Shown here: positions 36,761-46,612 of the stretch, one piece after another
Layout of the letters: each line of letters starts with the position of its first letter
Position numbering within the stretch: the stretch's first letter is position 1
Assembly (NCBI GenBank): GCA_963971225.1
Contig: OZ020268.1
Location: 14,547,032-14,611,031, forward strand
DNA length: 64,000 nt
Direction: 5' to 3'
From: Melieria omissa
Taxonomy: Eukaryota > Arthropoda > Insecta > Diptera > Ulidiidae
Translations under genes and position numbers: made by a program
Notes under the pieces: generated by a model
Seen by the model: the letters and a program-made list of their open reading frames with translations, nothing else
Databases searched by the model: none
What the model was told of the DNA's origin: nothing

Positions 36761-38149
36761 AAGAAGAGTATCGTAATTAGGAACATTCAGTGAAAGATTC
36801 AGCTCAATTGACCGTCTGGTTCTTGAGTTTTATTGTCGTGTGACCAACAAAAAAACGAACAAACCAACATTAATTTTCATAGACAAAGATGATACGTGAT
36901 ATGTGCGACCTTTAAACAGGGTCCCTACTCAATCGACTTTATATTCCTTTTAATTATAAGTTAACACACAGAAAAGCAGCATTTTTTTTTGTTCCGTGTT
37001 CACTCCTCTCAGTTGTGTTGTTCTGCCAGGGTAGGCGATTGGCCTGCCGCAGGTAGTCCTAAGTGATGGTGCCATCTAACACCGCTTAGAAACGTCGCCT
37101 CCGCTCGTAGCGCTATCTGTTGTGAGGAGGTTACAGCAGAGTGGTTGGGGACCTCGCTAGATCAATTTGGTGCGCTGTTTTCACAGTTGTACGCTTCCCC
37201 TTGCAGATGTCGCTCGTGCGCCGTGTCTAAATGTTTATTTGTTTGCTTGAAAAGCAGCATATCTACAACAAAAGCATCGCGGACATTTGAGCCTCACAGT
37301 TTGCAAGCCAATCCAAAAGCCAACAGTCTGGTTGCCCCGAATTAAAGTTTATTTCGGCACCTAAGCCATGAGACAAAAATTCAATCCTTGGAAAATCCCA
37401 TTAAATGCAAATAATGCACAAACGAAAGAATCTTTCCAACTTCCATTCAAATCCTTGAACTCTAAGACTTTTCTATATTAGACCTGCGCAACTTCAACAG
37501 AACTGATGATGATTAGTTTGTCGTTGACATCAATGCTCTGTAAAAATTTGTGACTTTCTCAACTGCAACTCTTATCAAACAAAACACGGCATTTTTATCC
37601 AGCAACAAAAACATTTTGTTAATGCCAGCGCCACAGTTGCCAAATTCCAACAAATAATGATACGAGCATATGGCACCGACATTAGACACAATTCTATAGC
37701 ACCCACGCTCGAGGCAGTTGCGCGCGACACAGATGCGACCACCCGAAAACGGCGACAAACGTTGCAGAGCTTCCCGCGCACGCTGAGTAAAGTAAATAAA
37801 GGAAACAGACGCGGAAGCGAGTATGGAAACAGAAGACAAAATACTACACAATTGTTGCCAAATATTTAATGACTTCAAGCACACATACAACAAGTATGAG
37901 CATTGCATGTGCACAGCCACACCTTCACACACATAAATTAGTGCATACACATATACGTATTTATGTACAATACTACTGTTATGTTGTCGGTTTTATTGTG
38001 TTGATTGTCTTCGTGGCTGCTGCTGCTACCAGCAATGCCAACTTATGCAGAGTTTTGTCATTTGTAGAGAATCTTATTTGGTGGAAGTAATCGAGGAATA
38101 AGTAATTTTTGGCAAAGTACTAAGAAAGAAAATGCAGAAAAGTTTTCTT

Positions 38150-38245
38150 TACACAGTGTTGATTCAATTGGTATTTGAGCCTGGAACCTTGTGACTTCCA
38201 GCTCAAACCATTGAGCCATGGCAACGTACTCCATGTGGCAGTTAT
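38150..38245 (-). repeat. tRNA-like fragment, possible decayed SINE head
   Basis: On the minus strand TGGCTCAATGG fits an RNA polymerase III A box. GGTTCCAGGCTC, about 35 bases on, resembles a B box. The sequence between them does not fold into a good tRNA by eye, and no discriminator or anticodon arm is convincing. A decayed tRNA-derived repeat is more likely than a working tRNA gene. Confidence 0.35.
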
Positions 38246-38711
38246 AACAACTCATGGCTGTATTCAAGATCAACAAACAACAACAAAAAGCATTTTTACC
38301 ACTATTGGGCTCTTTCAAGCTGCTTGTTAAGATTTTAATGCGCTTCTAGGAGATCTAAATGCAACTCTGGGCGCGTTTTAGAAGTTACGTAACATCAATA
38401 AAATATTCTGTGCCAGGTGGATTCCTCAAACTCTCGAATCTTGAAGCCCAGGCAACAGGATTACACAAAAAAGATAGGTCTGGATAAGTTAGAAGGGACT
38501 ACTCGTTCTCTGGTGCAAACTTGCTGGACTCTTACGAATCCGAGCACATCACACAGGGCCAAAATAGAATTATTCCATCCTCGTAAATTCTTAACAAAAT
38601 ATTTGTATGTTTACGAATTTTTGTCAGCCTGAACAACCAAATGAGTTGGAATCCCTGATTTGGAATCCCTGATATTGTTGCTATCATTACCGCCGTTTAC
38701 TTGCACTGCTG

Positions 38712-39237
38712 TTCAAAGTATTTATTTATTTATTTATTTAAGCCAATCGAAATACAAAAATATCTACAGGCTAGAAAAAATACAAAAAGTAACATAACTT
38801 AAGAATTAGAATAACAATTGAGCTAAGTAAAAAACATATTAATTAATTCTTTAAATTTTGGTTTTGGAATGGAGAAATCGACATCATTGCTGCAAGCCAA
38901 ATTATTTAATTGCATTAATGATCTAGCAAGCGGTTGATTATAAGCATAGTTCGTCTTGTAATGCTTTACTACAAATAATTTATTTGTGCGAGTAGTTCTG
39001 ATTGGAACGAAGAAGTTTATAAGACTAAGTAAAGCAGGGCACTTGGTACTGCCACAAATGACGTCATATACGAATAATAATGAATTTACCATGCGCCTCG
39101 ATTCTAATGATTTCAAATTTATAAGTAAGCAACGTGACTTATACGAAGGAATCGGTTCATGAAAATTTAGTGAGAATAGGGCAAATTTTAGAAATTTCTT
39201 CTGTACTCTTTCGAGGCGATTAATATGAACTGTCGCT
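38712..39237 (-). mobile_element. 5'-truncated LINE (reverse transcriptase C-terminus)
   Basis: On the minus strand an open frame encodes about 140 residues typical of the end of a non-LTR retrotransposon ORF2: HINRLERVQKKFLKFALFSL, then SYKSRCLLINLKSLESRR, and finally FKELINMFF. The 3' end is a run of AATA repeats (38719-38742 as TTTA on the + strand), as in several insect LINEs. The upstream part of the same open frame (to 39359) looks like unrelated flank, so the 5' truncation lies near 39237. This frame is intact, suggesting a fairly recent insertion, but the fragment lacks the catalytic reverse transcriptase core. Confidence 0.8.
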
Positions 39238-40405
39238 TGTAGCGTTCGCCCTTTTCGCTTCTCCTGCTCCCTCGCTCCGTTGCGCTGCTTTGCCACATGT
39301 GTGCTCGTGCGATATAATTTCCCCAATCTGCCCACTTCCGCGCTGCTTAACTTCATCATTTTCTCTGCATTGTTTTGTGATTTTATTTGTTTTACACCAG
39401 ATTACAGTCTGTTGTTGTTTGTGTTTGTGCTGCTGTTTTGTTTAATTTTCTGCAAAATTCAAACTTGAATAAATTCCCTCGGTGAATTGCTGTCAGAATT
39501 TCTGCCAGTGCAGATATTTCGTTAGGCTGAAATTTTGTTGTTTCTATTATTGTTGTTTTTTCTGTGCCTGTTACAATGTTGTTGCTATATTGTAATTGTT
39601 ATTTTGCCAGCAACAAATGATGTCAGTAATTTGAGGCATATCTACATACAAATTCACAACAACAACAGTAAACCGACACACACACACACACACATAGAAA
39701 ACAAATGCAAGATGTATACGAGCCGCACATGTCCGGCGTCGAGTGTTGGTCGATGATTGCTGCCAATTGGCACAGGTGGGACGAGTTTAATGAGAATAAT
39801 TGCAATTCGAGTGTGAAATTGCTCTACAATTTCGAATTGTGATTGTGCGAATGATTCGGTGGCTATGTATCTGCAGCCTTGTTTGTGTAGCTGTGTGTCT
39901 CCAACCGTTATTAGTTGTTAGTTGAAAGCGTTGTGTGGCTCTTTTTGAAGATCGTAATTATTGTGTAAATTTTACACCAAAGCCATTCAAATACTTAGGC
40001 CCAGTGTGCGTGTGCGTTTAATTGTAATTTCGAAATCAACTTAGGACACCAACTCACGTTCACCGTGGGAGCAATTATTGTCGCTCTAAGCTGACTGGCA
40101 TTTTGTCTTTGATTATGTGCCATAAATTGTCATTAAAATATTTAAGCACTTTGAAGTCCAACGTAAAGTGGATGCGACGAAGTGAAGAATTTGTGATTAA
40201 TGCGCATTCCGGGTGATTTTCTTGGCCTGAACTTGAATTGGCACTGCAAACTGTTGAGTCGCAATTACAGCACAGCAGCTGTGCTAATTGCTTTCTTAAT
40301 CGAATCGAGCTACCAAGATCTTATTAGCTAAATTGTTATAAGCCTTAACGATTGTCTGTTACTTACTCATATTTATTGCCAATTACGTTTGCTCTGTCGT
40401 TACAG

Positions 40406-40574
40406 CAACGAGAAATTCTACACGTGCTGCGACGAACCCTACTTGGACATAACATTCAACATAACAATGCGCCGCAAGACACTCTTCTACACGGTCAACC
40501 TCATCATACCCTGCATGGGCATCAGTTTTTTAACCATCTTAGTGTTTTATCTGCCATCGGACAGTGGCGAAAAG
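40406..40574 (+). CDS. nAChRalpha3: nAChR alpha exon: vicinal cysteines and M1
   Basis: The exon completes Arg198 and encodes residues 199-254. [20 protein letters not shown] carries the adjacent Cys205-Cys206 pair of loop C, which contacts acetylcholine and is diagnostic of alpha subunits. [20 protein letters not shown] and [16 protein letters not shown] follow: the pre-M1 RRK, M1 (about residues 225-247) and the M1-M2 linker. The glutamate of GEK sits at the intracellular mouth of the pore, as in cation-selective channels; the proline insertion of anion channels is absent. The acceptor is GTTACAG and the donor is AAG|GTAATG at 40575, in phase 0. Confidence 0.94.
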
Positions 40575-40641
40575 GTAATGCGATTTTATCAAAGAAAGAA
40601 AAAGTCAACCAATTTTAAATAACACCGCACAATTAAAAAAA

Positions 40642-42075
40642 AAATAACAAAGTTCTGACAACGGATTCTGGTCGAGGGGGCCAAAAAAAAATATACGTGT
40701 ATGGGCGTTTTGAAAGTTTACGTCTGAATTTTTTTTAGAGGATGGTCAAAGTTTTTCCCTTTTTGCACATTCTTATCGTGAATCGGCATACGATAACCAT
40801 GTAACCTCACATTTTTGGTAAATGATGTGTTTAGCAATTTGATGTAAAATACTACGAGGAATATTTTTGTGGAGCATTTTAACCCTGTAGCTCCTATTTG
40901 TGTGGCTCAATTTGACCCTTTTTTTCTAAAATGCCAAAAATGTCCTGTAAAACAGGACTTTTTAAGGACAAAATGTAGCACGAAATTATTCGCTATAAAA
41001 TTCTACTTTAGGCCGCTGAATACATCAAAGCTCAGAAATTAACTTGAACGCCAGAATTAAGCCAAAAGTGAAAATGTGTTTAAGTATCAGGTGTACAATT
41101 TTGCTTCCGCCGTTTTCCGATAGGTGGCTGTACCGGCTGAGGCTGGTTGAAATACATAGATGGTAATGCCTTTAAAGTGAGTGTGGACAGTGCCTAACGA
41201 ATTGTCATCGCCGTTTCAGTGACAGTTGTTCTTGTTTTCGTATTATTCACGCTCGAAAATGTCCGTTTATGTGCCCCATTCTCGCCATTTGCGGGAAGTT
41301 TTACTTTTCTGTTACAATTCGAAAAAAAATTCAGCTGAAGCGCATCGAATGCTCTCAGAAACTTACGGTGATGCTGCTCTGAGTGAAAGAACGTGTCGGG
41401 AGTGGTTTCAACGTTTTAAAAATGGTGATTTCGTGGTGAGTGAAAATGGTGAGTCATCCTCCAACACGACAATGCTCGGCCTCACGTCGCAAAAGTGGTC
41501 AAAAAGTACCTGGAAACGCTGAAATGGGAAGTCTTGCCCCACCCGCCGTATTCCCCAGAGGTCGCCCCTTCTGACTTCCACCTATTCCGTTCGATGGCAC
41601 ACGGCCTGGCAGATCAACATTTTCAATCCTTCGAAGAATTGGAAAAATGGATTGCTTCATGGATAGCGTCAAAAGAGGACTCCTTTTTTCGAGCCGGGAT
41701 CCGAAAATTGCCGGAAAGATGGGAGAAAGTTGTCGCTAGCGACGGACAATACTTTGAATAATACATCTGTAAGCACTTTTTCGCAATAAAGCTTTTAATT
41801 TTGGTAAAAACGGCGGAAGCAAAGTTGTACACCTGATCATTATTTCGTACTTATTCAAAATTGGTACTAAAATGTCCTAGAAAGCATGATTTTTAAGGGT
41901 AAGTGTGTATGGGAAAAATGTTGAACGCAAAATTTCGCTATAAGTTACTGTACAAAAGAAAGCTCTAGATATAATATATATAAATAAAACAATTTTGGGT
42001 ATTTAAGGTATGTTTGGGATATTAAGGTATTTTTGGCCCCCTCTACCAGAATCCGCTGTCATAACCTTGTTATTT
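40642..42075. mobile_element. Non-autonomous element with long inverted ends, invaded by a mariner
   Basis: The left end (about 40642-40687) and right end (about 42031-42075, inverse) match over about 45 bp: AATAACAA, then GACA(A/G)CGGATTCTGG and GAGGGGGCCAAAAA. Without the nested mariner (41087-41836) it is about 680 bp with no coding frame. Two internal direct blocks, AAAATGTCCT...TTTTTAAGG...TTCGCTATAA near 40938-41003 and 41871-41944, repeat with divergence. A hairpin, GTCCTGTAAAACAGGAC, lies at about 40948. The superfamily is not known, and the target duplication is obscured by flanking A/T runs. Confidence 0.7.
41087..41836 (+). mobile_element. Internally deleted mariner, copy 1
   Basis: This 750 bp element has TCAGGTGTACAA ends (inverse at the right), preceded by TA at 41085-41086. 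An N-terminal frame from 41259 gives MSVYVPHSRHLREVLLFCYN and ESHRMLSETYG-type helix-turn-helix up to WFQRFKNGDFVVSENGE. The next base pairs belong to QHDNARPHVAKVVKKYLETL in another frame, that is the second catalytic motif. YSPEVAPSDFHLF carries the third motif, and the C-terminus ends DGQYFE at 41761. Roughly 170 codons with the first Asp are missing. It is nested inside the element at 40642-42075. It cannot make transposase and must have depended on an enzyme supplied elsewhere. Confidence 0.9.
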
Positions 42076-44645
42076 AAAAAAAATTTGATTTTGTTGTGCA
42101 GTGTAATCTAAGCATTTGCCGCCTTTTCATTATAATTTTTTTATTTTGTTCTTTTCAACACCTGTGACCTAATTAGTCAGAAAATTTTAACCTGTTTATA
42201 TAAACGCAGTGATTCAGTATTTATAAAATTTTACACAAAAAACCCATCACAAAATTTACATAATCCTGTAAAAAATTGTATCTTTTATGGCTGTAATTTT
42301 TTATACAAAAACATTTGCATTGAAATGTAAAAAACTTGCATGAGCCTGCGGTCATAATTACACATAATACGAGCATGTAATCGCAGCAATTACTACATCA
42401 GACAGCGCAGAGTTTGCCGAAATGAAAGTTAAACATTCGACCGGCAGCAAAATTTCAATTAAAACTTTTAAATTATGCATTTGGGTGCGAACAAACACAC
42501 ATTCGCGCACACACACACTCGATCACACCTGCACGAAACAAATTTTTGGCTTTAACCCTTCGTTGCATAACTTAATTTTCGTGAGGAAAACGTGTTTGTC
42601 AAATGATTCTTGTTGCTTGTTGAGTTTTGATGGTAAAAATGAAATTTGGAATTTTCAATTCCTGTATCTATGAAAGAAGTTTTGCGGAAATTTGCCATAT
42701 CCTGCTGAGAACGCTACCGTCGAAAGAAAAATAAGAAATAAAAATGGGAACCTAGGTCGGTGGTCATCCAACGCACTAAGCAGCTAAGCGACAGCAAGCG
42801 CCCATAACCAAACTTATTTCACCAAATCGAAACACTTTTTTGTTTTTTCTACTCTTCCGTTAGTCCATTAGTAATTGAATGTTTTAACATAAAAGACACA
42901 ACTAAAGAACAAACGGCAGTAAAATGCTGAATAGAATAGCTCCAAATAAATGCAATGTCTGGCAGCAAAGGGTTAAAAGCATAATTTCTGTAGTCGATAA
43001 AGCGCGAAAATGTTCATACCCAACCAGCTGAATTCGAGGCACGCCGCATGCCACACGCCGAAATTCCAGCCGCACTTTATGCGCGGCACAGCGCCACAAA
43101 CCAACAACGAAACGTAGAGAACCAACCAAAAAAAAAACACCGCCACATACCGCAGCACATTGTGTGCGGACACTCGCAGTGTCAACCGATATGCGCCGGT
43201 CGCGGTGTGAGGTCAACTGCGAACGGCATTGCGTGCCTTTTCGCCCCCTGCGACAGGTTTGCCACCCGTGGCCAATGCCGCTTGTGCTGCTCACCGGTTT
43301 GACATATTATGCGGCGTATGCAATGCGCAACAACAACAACAAAATTTTTGTGGCATTTTCTTCCTACCAACACACCAACACATCAATGCAGCAAATCTCT
43401 TGTCGCACGCGGCGCAATACCGCAAAAGTTGAAAATCCGCTTGGACACGTACCATGCGTATGTTGTTGTTGTTGTTATGTGTATTGTTGTTATTGTTGTT
43501 TTTGTGGCCATAATGAGTATTGGCGTATATGCGGCAGCATATACTCACACATACTCACACAGTCACATGCACTGTGCATCGGTTGTGCAAACCGTTGGCC
43601 GCTTCACAAATCACGCAAAATGCACATAAAGCGCCGCTAATACCACACGACATGGCGATTTTGTAAATTTACAACACTTATGACAGCAACAAAAGCAACA
43701 ACAACAAAATCTGCAATCAATGCAACTATGAAATTTCGGCCAACGTTTTATGTGAAATGATTTCGACAAACCTTTTACACGTTGTTGGCTTATGTCCTCC
43801 GCAAAACTAACCACATTCAATCAGCGCAACAACAACAAAGTTATATACAACGACCAAAGGATATCGTTATCCATTCGAAATGACTAATTAACTCCTTTGT
43901 TTGCAACGATTTGGCAGCTAAGCGCAAAGTGACCTAAATTAACATAAACCACTCAACATTACCGGCTGCCTGCTTCCAGCAATCAGTCCAATCGACCAAC
44001 TAACGTTTCGTCTTTATTCGCATTTAAACCTCAGCCATCATTCAATTTCCGGCAATTGTGCTGAAATAATTGAAAAGCCCATATCAGACACATTCATCAA
44101 CTGGAACTGCCACATTTCACTACAAGTCAACTAATCCCCTTGAAATGGCCGCTTAGCGGCCGAAAAGCACATCACATCACATTGCCAACCAGTCGGTTTG
44201 CTTAATTGAATTCTACTCAAAGCCACATTCGATGTTGCAACGTTTTCCGCCTTGCATTGTTTGCCAAGCCAAATACTCACATCTATGGCAAATAAGCCCA
44301 TAAGTGCCGTGTTGCCAGAATACCAAAAATTGTCCATCAAAGTGAAATATTTTTTAAATAATTATTTTTTATGATAATATAAAACTAAAATAGATTAAAA
44401 TATAAAGGTACTTTTATGTTTTATAAGGAAATAATTTAATAAAATTCAATGCAACAAAATATGTTTATAATGAAAAGCCAACGAACTTATTGAGCACAAA
44501 TTTATCACTTTTCCAAAGGCAAACTTTACGTAGCCAACACTAGTCGACGGCAGCACTAAACACCGCCTCTCTCGCTCTCCCTCTCATTTCTTGTGCGCCT
44601 ACCTTATTAACCTCACTGAATCAACTCCTTTCTTTTCGTTTACAG

Positions 44646-44782
44646 GTCTCATTAAGCATATCCATTCTACTGTCGCTGACTGTGTTCTTCTTGCTGTTGG
44701 CCGAAATCATTCCGCCAACGTCATTAGTTGTGCCGCTATTAGGGAAATTTGTGCTCTTCACCATGATACTGGATACCTTCAG
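44646..44782 (+). CDS. nAChRalpha3: nAChR alpha exon: M2 pore helix and start of M3
   Basis: The exon encodes residues 255-299 and two bases (AG) of Ser300. [20 protein letters not shown] is the pore-lining M2 helix, with the conserved leucine gate and an outer glutamate. [18 protein letters not shown] leads into M3, which continues as TMILDTF. Removing this 137-nt exon would delete the pore and shift the frame. The acceptor is TTCGTTTACAG and the donor is AG|GTGAGT at 44783. It lies between two near-identical mariner copies (41087-41836 and 45855-46612) in direct orientation. Confidence 0.94.
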
Positions 44783-45085
44783 GTGAGTTATTGCCAATCT
44801 ACTCGCAAAGTAAATATCGAGAGTGAATGTGTTCAATGGTTGGTTGATGCAGAAAAGAGCTTTGGCTCTTTGTGTAGAATGAATAATTTTATTAGCGAAT
44901 CCAATTTACTTAAAGCTTAGATGTAGGTTGCTTGGGTGGAAGTTGGAAAAGTACATAAAACGAGGCCATTTTTGATTAAACCAATGAAACAATGTACTTA
45001 ACCCTTTCGACCCCAAAGTTGCTTGTGAGCAACTTCATCTATTTGTCATTTTATGGCAAAAGCTACAGTTGATTTATGGGTTTAA

Positions 45086-45331
45086 CCCGTTCGAGACGAC
45101 ATTTTTTTTCGAACACGGTCCCCAGGAGCGAAATTTTATTTTTCTTTGTATTGTACACAGTAAATAAAAACCAACGCCAAATTTTTTTTCCCGTACTCTA
45201 CAGATTTCATTAGTTCCAGAAAAATCGTATTTCGACGACTAGTTTACTCAGAACAACTGATAATTGCACATTACTGTCTTATAGCCTCGGAAATCTATTG
45301 CACACACGGTGTACAATCGGTCTCGAATGGG
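45086..45331. mobile_element. piggyBac-type MITE with TTAA duplication
   Basis: This 246 bp non-coding unit is flanked on both sides by TTAA (45082-45085 and 45332-45335). Its inverted ends are CCCGTTCGAGAC and, inversely, CCCATTCGAGAC. The TTAA duplication and ends starting CCC are hallmarks of piggyBac-family transposition. The interior is AT-rich without coding frames. Confidence 0.75.
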
Positions 45332-45854
45332 TTAAACTAAGTAGGGAACAACAAATTAATATTTTTAGAAGTGAATTCAAAGCAAACTACACAAATTTTA
45401 CTGTTATCCCCAAAATAATTTCCAATAATTTGCAGCGATATCAGTGCAAGCTTGTGTTCTAATTGAAGTCAACGAATTGGGCGCGTTTGATCAAAATCAT
45501 GTTTCTTAAATAATGTTTAAATAAAATCAACAAGTGATAATTTTGTATTTTTCCATAAGTATTAAGTAATTTTTCGGTAACTAAAAAATATTGATACAAA
45601 ATTTAGTTAACCCGTTTTAAGCTAAAATTGTTCCAAAGTAAACTAACTCTAAAACTCTAACAACGAGGCGTGGCCACTTCAAATGTCGTGTGCACACTTC
45701 TTAAGTGTTTCATGAATGAATTAAATAAGTGATATCGAGACACTGAGTAAAATTTCGAAAGATTTCGTCGAAAGGTTTAAGTTCATATAATATGTTCAAG
45801 AAATTACCGAAATGATGCATGAAAAAAACATCCTTTCATTTAGCTTTTCAAATA

Positions 45855-46612
45855 TCAGGTGTACAACTTTGCTTCCGCCGTTTTCCGATAGGTGGCTGTA
45901 CCGGCTGAGGCTGGTTGAAATACATAGATGGTAATGCCTTTAAAGTGAGTGTGGACAGTGCCTAACGAATTGTCATCGCCGTTTCAGTGACAGTTGTTCT
46001 TGTTTTCGTATTATTCACGCTCGAAAATGTCCGTTTATGTACCCCCAATACAATTCCCGCCATTTGCGGGAAGTTTTACTTTTCTGTTACAATTCGAAAA
46101 AAAATGCAGCTGAAGCGCATCGAATGCTCTCAGAAACTTACGGTGATGCTGCTCTGAGTGAAAGAACGTGTCGGGAGTGGTTTCAACGTTTTAAAAATGG
46201 TGATTTCGTGGTGAGTGAAAATGGTGAGTCATCCTCCAATACGACAATGCTCGGCCTCACGTCGCAAAAGTGGTCAAAAAGTACCTGGAAACGCTGAAAT
46301 GGGAAGTCTTGCCCCACCCGCCGTATTCCCCAGATGTCGCCCCTTCTGACTTCCACCTATTCCGTTCGATGGCACACGGCCTGGCAGATCAACATTTTCA
46401 ATCCTTCGAAGAATTGAAAAAATGGATTGCTTCATGGATAGCGTCAAAAGAGGACTCCTTTTTTCGAGCCGGGATCCGAATATTGCCGAAAAGATGGGAG
46501 AAAGTTGTCGCTAGCGACGGACAATACTTTGAATAATACATCTGTAAGCACTTTTTCGCAATAAAGCTTTTAATTTTGGAAAAAAACGGCGGAAGCAAAG
46601 TTGTACACCTGA
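45855..46612 (+). mobile_element. Internally deleted mariner, copy 2
   Basis: This 758 bp element has the same TCAGGTGTACAA ends and a perfect TA duplication (45853-45854 and 46613-46614). It shares with the copy at 41087-41836 the exact internal deletion joint (VVSENGESS, then the out-of-frame HDNARPH block), so both descend from one deleted master. Differences are few: a small replacement before HLREVLLF, Glu/Asp in YSPDVAPSD, and LKKW for LEKW. Neither can encode a working transposase. Confidence 0.92.

Larger units (their letters stand above)
16929..40405 (+). other. Intron (23.5 kb)
   Basis: The intron starts GTAAGT and ends TCGTTACAG. Named repeats inside are given separately. Between them (about 17000-17960, 18110-21240, 22450-24190, 25860-28490, 31165-35860, 36760-38150 and 39240-40400) I see only AT-rich DNA, TG/CA and TTG/CAA microsatellites (for example near 17600-17660, 18416-18446, 22628-22652, 33603-33622, 34325-34342 and 39677-39694) and a C15 run at 23430-23444. 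Open frames there are low in complexity and do not resemble conserved proteins. No nested host gene was found. Confidence 0.7.
40575..44645 (+). other. Intron (4.1 kb)
   Basis: The intron starts GTAATG and ends TTCGTTTACAG. Its first third is taken up by the inverted-end element at 40642-42075 with a mariner nested inside. The rest (42076-44645) has CA runs near 42495-42520, GTT/CAA repeats near 43455-43500 and 43330-43345, and AT-rich DNA near 44340-44460. No other gene is seen. Confidence 0.8.

Noticed and set aside
38150..38245. tRNA gene on the minus strand
   Set aside because: Only box-like motifs fit; no cloverleaf with a clear anticodon arm could be drawn by eye.
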